A stretch of DNA of 64,000 bases from Arenicola marina (lineage: Eukaryota; Annelida; Polychaeta; Arenicolidae): the NCBI GenBank assembly GCA_964019135.1, contig OZ025258.1, forward strand, positions 3,348,001-3,412,000, in the 5' to 3' direction. The translations under genes were made by a program, and so were the position numbers. The notes beneath the pieces were generated by a model. That model had not been told where the DNA came from and did no database searches. It saw only the letters and a list, made by a program, of their open reading frames with translations. Below are positions 43,391 to 56,651 of this stretch, piece by piece. Position 1 is the stretch's first letter. The number at the start of each line of letters is the position of its first letter.

Positions 43391-46300
43391 TCTGGCATGA
43401 CGAGAGACTGAGGATCGCGGCCCCACACAGGACACCTGACTCTTGGCATGACGAGAGACTCAGGATCGCGGCCCCACACAGGACACCTGACGCCTGGCAT
43501 GACGAGAGACTGAGGATCGCGGCCCCACACAGGACACCTGACTCCTGGCATGACGAGAGACTGAGGATCGCGGCCCCACACAGGACACCTGACTCCTGGC
43601 ATGACGAGAGACTCAGGATCGCGGCCCCACACAGGACACCTGACTCCTGGCATGACGAGAGACTGAGGATCGCGGCCCCACACAGGACACCTGACTCCTG
43701 GCATGACGAGAGACTGAGGATCGCGGCCCCACACAGGACACCTGACTCTTGGCATGACGAGAGACTGAGGATCGCGGCCCCACACAGGACACCTGACTCC
43801 TGGCATGACGAGAGACTCAGGATCGCGGCCCCACACAGGACACCTGACTCCTGGCATGACGAGAGACTGAGGATCGCGGCCCCACACAGGACACCTGACT
43901 CCTGGCATGACGAGAGACTGAGGATCGCGGCCCCACACAGGACACCTGACTCCTGGCATGACGAGAGACTGAGGATCGCGGCCCCACGCAGGACACCTGA
44001 CTCCTGGCATGACGAGAGACTGAGGATCGCGGCCCCACACAGGACACCTGACTCCTGGCATGACGAGAGACTCAGGATCGCGGCCCCACACAGGACACCT
44101 GACTCCTGGCATGACGAGAGACTGAGGATCGCGGCCCCATACAGGACACCTGACTCCTGGCATGACGAGAGACTGAGGATCGCGGCCCCACACATAACAC
44201 CTGACTCCTGGCATGACGAGAGACTCAGGATCGCGGCCCCACACAGGACACCTGACTCCTGGCATGACGAGAGACTGAGGATCGCGGCCCCACACAGGAC
44301 ACCTGACTCCTGGCATGACGAGAGACTGAGGATCGCGGCCCCACACAGGACACCTGACTCCTGGCATGACGAGAGACTGAGGATCGCGGCCCCACACAGG
44401 ACACCTGACTCCTGGCATGACGAGAGACTGAGGATCACGGCCCCACACAGGACACCTGACTCCTGGCATGACGAGAGACTGAGGATCGCGGCCCCACACA
44501 GGACACCTGACTCCTGGCATGACGAGAGACTGAGGATCGCGGCCCCACACAGGACACCTGACTCCTGGCATGACGAGAGACTGAGGATCACGGCCCCACA
44601 CAGGACACCTGACTCCTGGCATGACGAGAGACTGAGGATCGCGGCCCCACACAGGACACCTGACTCCTGGCATGACGAGAGACTGAGGATCGCGGCCCCA
44701 CACAGGACACCTGACTCCTGGCATGACGAGAGACTGAGGATCGCGGCCCCACACAGGACACCTGACTCCTGGCATGACGAGAGACTGAGGATCGCGGCCC
44801 CACACAGGACACCTGACTCCTGGCATGACGAGAGACTGAGGATCGCGGCCCCACACAGGACACCTGACTCCTGGCATGACGAGAGACTGAGGATCGCGGC
44901 CCCACACAGGACACCTGACTCCTGGCATGACGAGAGACTGAGGATCGCGGCCCCACACAGGACACCTGACTCCTGGCATGACGAGAGACTCAGGATCGCG
45001 GCCCCACACAGGACACCTGACTCCTGGCATGACGAGAGACTGAGGATCGCGGCCCCACACAGGACACCTGACTCCTGGCATGACGAGAGACTGAGGATCG
45101 CGGCCCCACACAGGACACCTGACTCCTGGCATGACGAGAGACTGAGGATCGCGGCCCCACACAGGACACCTGACTCCTGGCATGACGAGAGACTCAGGAT
45201 CGCGGCCCCACACAGGACACCTGACTCCTGGCATGACGAGAGACTGAGGATCGCGGCCCCACACAGGACACCTGACTCCTGGCATGACGAGAGACTGAGG
45301 ATCGCGGCCCCACACAGGACACCTGACTCCTGGCATGACGAGAGACTGAGGATCGCGGCCCCACACAGGACACCTGACTCCTGGCATGACGAGAGACTGA
45401 GGATCGCGGCCCCACACAGGACACCTGACTCCTGGCATGACGAGAGACTGAGGATCGCGGCCCCACACAGGACACCTGACTCCTGGCATGACGAGAGACT
45501 CAGGATCGCGGCCCCACACAGGACACCTGACTCCTGGCATGACGAGAGACTGAGGATCGCGGCCCCACACAGGACACCTGACTCCTGGCATGACGAGAGA
45601 CTCAGGATCGCGGCCCCACACAGGACACCTGACTCCTGGCATGACGAGAGACTGAGGATCGCGGCCCCACACAGGACACCTGACTCCTGGCATGACGAGA
45701 GACTCAGGATCGCGGCCCCACACAGGACACCTGACTCCTGGCATGACGAGAGACTCAGGATCGCGGCCCCACACAGGACACCTGACTCCTGGCATGACGA
45801 GAGACTGAGGATCGCGGCCCCACACAGGACACCTGACTCCTGGCATGACGAGAGACTGAGGATCGCGGCCCCACACAGGACACCTGACTCCTGGCATGAC
45901 GAGAGACTCAGGATCGCGGCCCCACACAGGACACCTGACTCCTGGCATGACGAGAGACTCAGGATCGCGGCCCCACACAGGACACCTGACTCCTGGCATG
46001 ACGAGAGACTGAGGATCGCGGCCCCACACAGGACACCTGACTCCTGGCATGACGAGAGACTGAGGATCGCGGCCCCACACAGGACACCTGACTCCTGGCA
46101 TGACGAGAGACTCAGGATCGCGGCCCCACACAGGACACCTGACTCCTGGCATGACGAGAGACTCAGGATCGCGGCCCCACACAGGACACCTGACTCCTGG
46201 CATGACGAGAGACTGAGGATCGCGGCCCCACACAGGACACCTGACTCCTGGCATGACGAGAGACTGAGGATCGCGGCCCCACACAGGACACCTGACTCCT

Positions 46301-49300
46301 GGCATGACGAGAGACTCAGGATCGCGGCCCCACACAGGACACCTGACTCCTGGCATGACGAGAGACTCAGGATCGCGGCCCCACACAGGACACCTGACTC
46401 CTGGCATGACGAGAGACTGAGGATCGCGGCCCCACACAGGACACCTGACTCCTGGCATGACGAGAGACTCAGGATCGCGGCCCCACACAGGACACCTGAC
46501 TCCTGGCATGACGAGAGACTGAGGATCGCGGCCCCACACAGGACACCTGACTCCTGGCATGACGAGAGACTGAGGATCACGGCCCCACACAGGACACCTG
46601 ACTCCTGGCATGACGAGAGACTGAGGATCGCGGCCCCACACAGGACACCTGACTCCTGGCATGACGAGAGACTGAGGATCGCGGCCCCACACAGGACACC
46701 TGACTCCTGGCATGACGAGAGACTGAGGATCGCGGCCCCACACAGGACACCTGACTCCTGGCATGACGAGAGACTGAGGATCGCGGCCCCACACAGGACA
46801 CCTGACTCCTGGCATGACGAGAGACTGAGGATCGCGGCCCCACACAGGACACCTGACTCCTGGCATGACGAGAGACTGAGGATCGCGGCCCCACACAGGA
46901 CACCTGACTCCTGGCATGACGAGAGACTCAGGATCGCGGCCCCACACAGGACACCTGACTCCTGGCATGACAGAGACTGAGGATCGCGGCCCCACACAGG
47001 ACACCTGACTCCTGGCATGACGAGAGACTGAGGATCGCGGCCCCACACAGGACACCTGACTCCTGGCATGACGAGAGACTCAGGATCGCGGCCCCACACA
47101 GGACACCTGACTCCTGGCATGACGAGAGACTCAGGATCGCGGCCCCACACAGGACACCTGACTCCTGGCATGACGAGAGACTGAGGATCGCGGCCCCACA
47201 CAGGACACCTGACTCCTGGCATGACGAGAGACTGAGGATCGCGGCCCCACACAGGACACCTGACTCCTGGCATGACGAGAGACTGAGGATCGCGGCCCCA
47301 CACAGGACACCTGACTCCTGGCATGACGAGAGACTCAGGATCGCGGCCCCACACAGGACACCTGACTCCTGGCATGACGAGAGACTGAGGATCGCGGCCC
47401 CACACAGGACACCTGACTCCTGGCATGACGAGAGACTGAGGATCGCGGCCCCACACAGGACACCTGACTCCTGGCATGACGAGAGACTGAGGATCGCGGC
47501 CCCACACAGGACACCTGACTCCTGGCATGACGAGAGACTGAGGATCGCGGCCCCACACAGGACACCTGACTCCTGGCATGACGAGAGACTGAGGATCGCG
47601 GCCCCACACAGGACACCTGACTCCTGGCATGACGAGAGACTGAGGATCGCGGCCCCACACAGGACACCTGACTCCTGGCATGACGAGAGACTCAGGATCG
47701 CGGCCCCACACAGGACACCTGACTCCTGGCATGACGAGAGACTGAGGATCGCGGCCCCACACAGGACACCTGACTCCTGGCATGACGAGAGACTGAGGAT
47801 CGCGGCCCCACACAGGACACCTGACTCCTGGCATGACGAGAGACTGAGGATCGCGGCCCCACACAGGACACCTGACTCCTGGCATGACGAGAGACTGAGG
47901 ATCGCGGCCCCACACAGGACACCTGACTCCTGGCATGACGAGAGACTCAGGATCGCGGCCCCACACAGGACACCTGACTCCTGGCATGACGAGAGACTGA
48001 GGATCGCGGCCCCACACAGGACACCTGACTCCTGGCATGACGAGAGACTGAGGATCGCGGCCCCACACAGGACACCTGACTCCTGGCATGACGAGAGACT
48101 GAGGATCGCGGCCCCACACAGGACACCTGACTCCTGGCATGACGAGAGACTGAGGATCGCGGCCCCACACAGGACACCTGACTCCTGGCATGACGAGAGA
48201 CTGAGGATCGCGGCCCCACACAGGACACCTGACTCCTGGCATGACGAGAGACTGAGGATCGCGGCCCCACACAGGACACCTGACTCCTGGCATGACGAGA
48301 GACTGAGGATCGCGGCCCCACACAGGACACCTGACTCCTGGCATGACGAGAGACTCAGGATCGCGGCCCCACACAGGACACCTGACTCCTGGCATGACGA
48401 GAGACTGAGGATCGCGGCCCCACACAGGACACCTGACTCCTGGCATGACGAGAGACTCAGGATCGCGGCCCCACACAGGACACCTGACTCCTGGCATGAC
48501 GAGAGACTGAGGATCGCGGCCCCACACAGGACACCTGACTCCTGGCATGACGAGAGACTGAGGATCGCGGCCCCACACAGGACACCTGACTCCTGGCATG
48601 ACGAGAGACTGAGGATCGCGGCCCCACACAGGACACCTGACTCCTGGCATGACGAGAGACTGAGGATCGCGGTCCCACACAGGACACCTGACTCCTGGCA
48701 TGACGAGAGACTGAGGATCGCGGCCCCACACAGGACACCTGACTCCTGGCATGACGAGAGACTGAGGATCGCGGCCCCACACAGGACACCTGACTCCTGG
48801 CATGACGAGAGACTGAGGATCGCGGCCCCACACAGGACACCTGACTCCTGGCATGACGAGAGACTGAGGATCGCGGCCCCACACAGGACACCTGACTCCT
48901 GGCATGACGAGAGACTCAGGATCGCGGCCCCACACAGGACACCTGACTCCTGGCATGACGAGAGACTGAGGATCGCGGCCCCACACAGGACACCTGACTC
49001 CTGGCATGACGAGAGACTCAGGATCGCGGCCCCACACAGGACACCTGACTCCTGGCATGACGAGAGACTGAGGATCGCGGCCCCACACAGGACACCTGAC
49101 TCCTGGCATGACGAGAGACTGAGGATCGCGGCCCCATACAGGACACCTGACTCCTGGCATGACGAGAGACTGAGGATCGCGGCCCCACACAGGACACCTG
49201 ACTCCTGGCATGACGAGAGACTGAGGATCGCGGCCCCACACAGGACACCTGACTCCTGGCATGACGAGAGACTCAGGATCGCGGCCCCACACAGGACACC

Positions 49301-52300
49301 TGACTCCTGGCATGACGAGAGACTGAGGATCGCGGCCCCACACAGGACACCTGACTCCTGGCATGACGAGAGACTGAGGATCGCGGCCCCACACAGGACA
49401 CCTGACTCCTGGCATGACGAGAGACTCAGGATCGCGGCCCCACACAGGACACCTGACTCCTGGCATGACGAGAGACTGAGGATCGCGGCCCCACACAGGA
49501 CACCTGACTCCTGGCATGACGAGAGACTGAGGATCGCGGCCCCACACAGGACACCTGACTCCTGGCATGACGAGAGACTCAGGATCGCGGCCCCACACAG
49601 GACACCTGACTCCTGGCATGACGAGAGACTCAGGATCGCGGCCCCACACAGGACACCTGACTCCTGGCATGACGAGAGACTGAGGATCGCGGCCCACACA
49701 GGACACCTGACTCCTGGCATGACGAGAGACTGAGGATCGCGGCCCCACACAGGACACCTGACTCCTGGCATGACGAGAGACTCAGGATCGCGGCCCCACA
49801 CAGGACACCTGACTCCTGGCATGACGAGAGACTGAGGATCGCGGCCCACACAGGACACCTGACTCCTGGCATGACGAGAGACTGAGGATCGCGGCCCCAC
49901 ACAGGACACCTGACTCCTGGCATGACGAGAGACTCAGGATCGCGGCCCCACACAGGACACCTGACTCCTGGCATGACGAGAGACTCAGGATCGCGGCCCC
50001 ACACAGGACACCTGACTCCTGGCATGACGAGAGACTGAGGATCGCGGCCCCACACAGGACACCTGACTCCTGGCATGACGAGAGACTCAGGATCGCGGCC
50101 CCACACAGGACACCTGACTCCTGGCATGACGAGAGACTCAGGATCGCGGCCCCACACAGGACACCTGACTCCTGGCATGACGAGAGACTCAGGATCGCGG
50201 CCCCACACAGGACACCTGACTCCTGGCATGACGAGAGACTGAGGATCGCGGCCCCACACAGGACACCTGACTCCTGGCATGACGAGAGACTGAGGATCGC
50301 GGCCCCACACAGGACACCTGACTCCTGGCATGACGAGAGACTCAGGATCGCGGCCCCACACAGGACACCTGACTCCTGGCATGACGAGAGACTCAGGATC
50401 GCGGCCCCACACAGGACACCTGACTCCTGGCATGACGAGAGACTGAGGATCGCGGCCCCACACAGGACACCTGACTCCTGGCATGACGAGAGACTGAGGA
50501 TCGCGGCCCCACACAGGACACCTGACTCCTGGCATGACGAGAGACTGAGGATCGCGGCCCCACACTAGACACCTGACTCCTGGCATGACGAGAGACTGAG
50601 GATCGCGGCCCCACACAGGACACCTGACTCCTGGCATGACGAGAGACTGAGGATCGCGGCCCCACACAGGACACCTGACTCCTGGCATGACGAGAGACTC
50701 AGGATCGCGGCCCCACACAGGACACCTGACTCCTGGCATGACGAGAGACTGAGGATCGCGGCCTCACACAGGACACCTGACTCCTGGCATGACGAGAGAC
50801 TGAGGATCGCGGCCCCATACAGGACACCTGACTCCTGGCATGACGAGAGACTGAGGATCACGGCCCCACACAGGACACCTGACTCCTGGCATGACGAGAG
50901 ACTGAGGATCACGGCCCCACACAGGACACCTGACTCCTGGCATGACGAGAGACTGAGGATCGCGGCCCCACACAGGACACCTGACTCCTGGCATGAGGAG
51001 AGACTGAGGATCACGGCCCCACACAGGACACCTGACTCCTGACATGACGAGAGACTGAGGATCGCGGCCCCACACAGGACACCTGACTCCTGGCATGACG
51101 AGAGACTGAGGATCGCGGCCCCACACAGGACACCTGACTCCTGACATGACGAGAGACTGAGGATCGCGGCCCCACGCAGGACACCTGACTCCTGGCATGA
51201 CGAGAGACTGAGGATCACGGCCCCACACAGGACACCTGACTCCTGGCATGACGAGAGACTGAGGATCGCGGCCCCACACAGGACACCTGACTCCTGGCAT
51301 GACGAGAGACTGAGGATCGCGGCCCCACACAGGACACCTCACTCCTGGCATGACGAGAGACTGAGGATCGCGGCCCCACACAGGACACCTGACTCCTGGC
51401 ATGACGAGAGACTGAGGATCACGGCCCCACACAGGACACCTGACTCCTGGCATGACGAGAGACTGAGGATCGCGGCCCCACACAGGACACCTGACTCCTG
51501 ACATGACGAGAGACTGAGGATCGCGGCCCCACGCAGGACACCTGACTCCTGGCATGACGAGAGACTGAGGATCACGGCCCCACACAGGACACCTGACTCC
51601 TGGCATGACGAGAGACTGAGGATCGCGGCCCCACACAGGACACCTGACTCCTGGCATGACGAGAGACTGAGGATCGCGGCCCCACACAGGACACCTGACT
51701 CCTGGCATGACGAGAGACTGAGGATCACGGCCCCACACAGGACACCTGACTCCTGGCATGACGAGAGACTGAGGATCACGGCCCCACACAGGACACCTGA
51801 CTCCTGGCATGACGAGAGACTGAGGATCGCGGCCCCACACAGGACACCTGACTCCTGGCATGACGAGAGACTGAGGATCGCGGCCCCACACAGGACACCT
51901 GACTCCTGGCATGACGAGAGACTGAGGATCGCGGCCCCACACAGGACACCTGACTCCTGGCATGAGGAGAGACTGAGGATCGCGGCCCCACACAGGACAC
52001 CTGACTCCTGGCATGACGAGAGACTGAGGATCACGGCCCCACACAGGACACCTGACTCCTGGCATGACGAGAGACTGAGGATCACGGCCCCACACAGGAC
52101 ACCTGACTCCTGGCATGACGAGAGACTGAGGATCGCGGCCCCACACAGGACACCTGACTCCTGGCATGACGAGAGACTGAGGATCGCGGCCCCACACAGG
52201 ACACCTGACTCCTGGCATGACGAGAGACTGAGGATCGCGGCCCCACACAGGACACCTGACTCCTGGCATGACGAGAGACTGAGGATCACGGCCCCACACA

Positions 52301-55277
52301 GGACACCTGACTCCTGGCATGACGAGAGACTCAGGATCGCGGCCCCACACAGGACACCTGACTCCTGGCATGACGAGAGACTGAGGATCACGGCCCACAC
52401 AGGACACCTGACTCCTGGCATGACGAGAGACTGAGGATCGCGGCCCCACACAGGACACCTGACTCCTGGCATGACGAGAGACTGAGGATCGCGGCCCCAC
52501 ACAGGACACCTGACTCCTGGCATGACGAGAGACTGAGGATCGCGGCCCGACACAGGACACCTGACTCCTGGCATGACGAGAGACTGAGGATCGCGGCCCC
52601 ACACAGGACACCTGACTCCTGGCATGACGAGAGACTGAGGATCGCGGCCCCACGCAGGACACCTGACTCCTGGCATGACGAGAGACTGAGGATCGCGGCC
52701 CCACACAGGACACCTGACTCCTGGCATGACGAGAGACTGAGGATCGCGGCCCCACACAGGACACCCGACTCCTGGCATGACGAGAGACTCAGGATCGCGG
52801 CCCCACACAGGACACCTCACTCCTGGCATGACGAGAGACTGAGGATCGCGGCCCCACACAGGACACCTGACTCCTGGCATGACGAGAGACTGAGGATCGC
52901 GGCCCCACGCAGGACACCTGACTCCTGGCATGACGAGAGACTGAGGATCGCGGCCCCACACAGGACACCTGACTCCTGGCATGACGAGAGACTGAGGATC
53001 GCGGCCCCACACAGGACACCTGACTCCTGGCATGACGAGAGACTGAGGATCGCGGCCCCACACAGGACACCTGACTCCTGGCATGACGAGAGACTGAGGA
53101 TCGCGGCCCCACACAGGACACCTGACTCCTGGCATGACGAGAGACTGAGGATCGCGGCCCCACACAGGACACCTGACTCCTGGCATGACGAGAGACTGAG
53201 GATCGCGGCCCCACACAGGACACCTGACTCCTGGCATGACGAGAGACTGAGGATCGCGGCCCCACACAGGACACCTGACTCCTGGCATGACGAGAGACTG
53301 AGGATCGCGGCCCCACACAGGACACCTGACTCCTGGCATGACGAGAGACTGAGGTTCGCGGCCCCACGCAGGACACCTGACTCCTGGCATGACGAGAGAC
53401 TGAGGATCGCGGCCCCACACAGGACACCTGACTCCTGGCATGACGAGAGACTGAGGATCACGGCCCCACACAGGACACCTGACTCCTGGCATGACGAGAG
53501 ACTGAGGATCGCGGCCCCACACAGGACACCTGACTCCTGGCATGACGAGAGACTGAGGATCACGGCCCCACACAGGACCCCTGACTCCTGGCATGACGAG
53601 AGACTCAGGATCGCGGCCCCACACAGGACACCTGACTCCTGGCATGACGAGAGACTGAGGATCACGGCCCCACACAGGACACCTGACTCCTGGCATGACG
53701 AGAGACTGAGGATCACGCCCCCACACAGGACACCTGACTCCTGGCATGACGAGAGACTGAGGATCGCGGCCCCACACAGGACACCTGACTCCTGGCATGA
53801 CGAGAGACTGAGGATCGCGGCCCCACACAGGACACCTGACTCCTAGCATGACGAGAGACTGAGGATCGCGGCCCCACACAGGACACCTGACTCCTAGCAT
53901 GACGAGAGACTGAGGATCGCGGCCCCACACAGGACACCTGACTCCTGGCATGACGAGAGACTGAGGATCGCGGCCCCACACAGGACACCTGACTCCTGGC
54001 ATGACGAGAGACTGAGGATCGCGGTCCCACACAGGACACCTGACTCCTGGCATGACGAGAGACTGAGGATCACGGCCCCACACAGGACACCTGACTCCTG
54101 GCATGACGAGAGACTGAGGATCACGGCCCCACACAGGACACCTGACTCCTGGCATGACGAGAGACTGAGGATCGCGGCCCCACACAGGACACCTGACTCC
54201 TGGCATGACGAGAGACTGAGGATCGCGGCCCCACACAGGACACCTGACTCCTGGCATGACGAGAGACTGAGGATCGCGGCCCCACACAGGACACCTGACT
54301 CCTGGCATGACGAGAGACTCAGGATCGCGGCCCCACACAGGACACCTGACTCCTGGCATGACGAGAGACTGAGGATCGCGGCCCCACACAGGACACCTGA
54401 CTCCTGGCATGACGAGAGACTGAGGATCGCGGCCCCACACAGGACACCTGACTCCTGGCATGACGAGAGACTGAGGATCGCGGCCCCATACAGGACACCT
54501 GACTCCTGGCATGACGAGAGACTGAGGATCACGGCCCCACACAGGACACCTGACTCCTGGCATGACGAGAGACTGAGGATCACGGCCCCACACAGGACAC
54601 CTGACTCCTGGCATGACGAGAGACTGAGGATCGCGGCCCCACACAGGACACCTGACTCCTGGCATGACGAGAGACTGAGGATCGCGGCCCCACACAGGAC
54701 ACCTGACTCCTGGCATGACGAGAGACTGAGGATCGCGGCCCCACACAGGACACCTGACTCCTGGCATGACGAGAGACTGAGGATCGCGGCCCCACACAGG
54801 ACACCTGACTCCTGGCATGACGAGAGACTGAGGATCGCGGCCCCACACAGGACACCTGACTCCTGGCATGACGAGAGACTGAGGATCGCGGCCCCACACA
54901 GGACACCTGACTCCTGGCATGACGAGAGACTCAGGATCGCGGCCCCACACAGGACACCTGACTCCTGGCATGACGAGAGACTGAGGATCGCGGCCCCACA
55001 CAGGACACCTGACTCCTGGCATGACGAGAGACTGAGGATCGCGGCCCCACACAGGACACCTGACTCCTGGCATGACGAGAGACTGAGGATCGCGGCCCCA
55101 CACAGGACACCTGACTCCTGGCATGACGAGAGACTGAGGATCGCGGCCCCACACAGGACACCTGACTCCTGGCATGACGAGAGACTGAGGATCGCGGCCC
55201 CACACAGGACACCTGACTCCTGGCATGACGAGAGACTGAGGATCGCGGCCCCACACAGGACACCTGACACCTGGCAT
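43391..55277. repeat. 51-bp minisatellite array, about 233 copies (11.9 kb)
   Basis: The unit includes GACTCCTGGCATGACGAGAG and GATCGCGGCCCCACACAGGA, 51 bp in all, and is unrelated to the 51-bp array at 1-1419. The minus strand reads as three overlapping peptide repeats (MPGVRCPVWGRDPQSLV, SCQESGVLCGAAILSLS and SRHARSQVSCVGPRSSV). The first two frames pass through most units. The third stops wherever a unit carries ACTCAGG instead of ACTGAGG. Single-base deletions near 46971, 49692, 49843 and 52393 shift the frame, so no single protein is preserved. Two variant classes are regional: ACTCAGG units are common before about 50.7 kb, and GATCACGG units are common from about 50.8 to 54.6 kb. This is the largest array in the window. 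Confidence 0.98.
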
Positions 55278-56651
55278 CCGTTCAGCTGATTGTTAATCCC
55301 CCGTGGTCTGCCGTCTGTTTCTGGCGACCCCCCTCCCAGGCGCCCATAACGGTGCGTATGGGTCTGTCTTCAATAATGGATGCCTCGTTGACCGGACATC
55401 ACGGCCTGATGTCTGTACAGGACTTGTTTTCTCTGCATTCGCTGTCGCTGGCCAAGAACCAAAGCACTGCCCTGAAGTTTATTACACCACAAATCGCCAG
55501 CATTCCGTAGACGCACGTGGCCGCCATCCATTCAAGCAACCAGGGAAATGTTGTTCGCTGACAATACTCCGGAGTTGCCAATGGTGACCGGGGTCGTTAC
55601 ATTGGTTGAGCACAAAGGATGTGCTTCCTTTCATGTATGTTTCAGGAAGGAGAGAGGAGCCCGGATCTGACAGTGGTTCAATGTGGTGCGCGACCAGCTG
55701 TGCAGACGGTGGCTGTTATTACCTGTATTGGTGGTGGGAGGCGGGGCGGGGGGAGGTCTGGCACCAGGCGTTGGGGGGGAGTGGGGTTAGGGTGCTAGGC
55801 GATTGGACCTTAGGGGAGGGGTTGGCTGGGTGGCAAGTAACGGGGATTGGTCAAAAGATGGAGGAGTCTGGACCACTGATTGCAGGAGCGACTGGAAGGG
55901 GGTGGGAGGGTGGGGGGGGGGGGTAGGGGGCGCTGGACAGGGTGCGGTGGAGAGGTGGCTGGGGGATAGGGGGTGGATTAGACAGGGGGCTGTGGAGGGG
56001 GCGGGGCGGGGGCGCTGGACAGGGAGCTATGGAGGAAGCGGGGCGGGGGCGCTGGACAGCGGGCTGTGGAAGGTAGGGGAGGGGGGGGGGCGAGGTGCGG
56101 TGGGCGGGTTGCCAGGATGGGTTTTTACGAACAATGTACGATGCCGTAAACCAAGGTTTGTCGCCGCTCACACAAGCATCTCTGGCATATCACGTCCTAC
56201 GACATTGTACATATTGCTGGAGAACGTGTAGCCTGGAGCAGGTAAGGGTTGCTGGATTGCAACCACCCCCACCCCCACCCCCCACCCCCGTCGGCGTGCC
56301 ACTACCCTTACCCCAGCCCCTCTCAAGCGGACACTCCTTCCCGGATCTCCCCGCCCCCTGACTGGTTCCAGTCGATGTAAAGCACGGATTAGCTTCATCA
56401 CTGTGTTGTTTCGGATTTCCCACTTCTTCGTGGCACGCCCCCCCCCACGCCTGTCGGTCTGTCTCCATCGTGTCGAATTTTGATGTCGTTGACCGATATT
56501 TATCGCACTGAGACAACAGAATAATCTACGAACTCTCGACGACGTCGTAGAGGACTTGCCCAGCTGTGGAGTGTATGAACACGGGGTCTCAGTATTACTC
56601 ACCTACAAGACACTATTGTCGTAAGGGGCGTCGGTTCTGCTCATAACACCC
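55278..56651. other. unique island with G-rich minisatellite-like core, no gene recognised
   Basis: The left part (55278-55730) is unique, and its 94-codon frame at 55303-55587 is unrecognised. From about 55735 to 56095 the + strand is very G-rich, with irregular copies of GGGGCGGGGGCGCTGGACAG at about 55926, 56003 and 56041 and a G run near 55911-55923. C-rich ACCCCCACCCCCACC follows at about 56264-56290. Frames in this part are Gly/Arg/Trp- or Pro-rich artefacts. ACGACGTCGT near 56541 is a perfect 10-bp palindrome. Confidence 0.55.

Noticed and set aside
43318-55277. Long minus-strand proteins (up to about 2125 codons) in the 51-bp array
   Set aside because: Three frames are open in overlapping fashion and single-base deletions switch between them, so no product is maintained.
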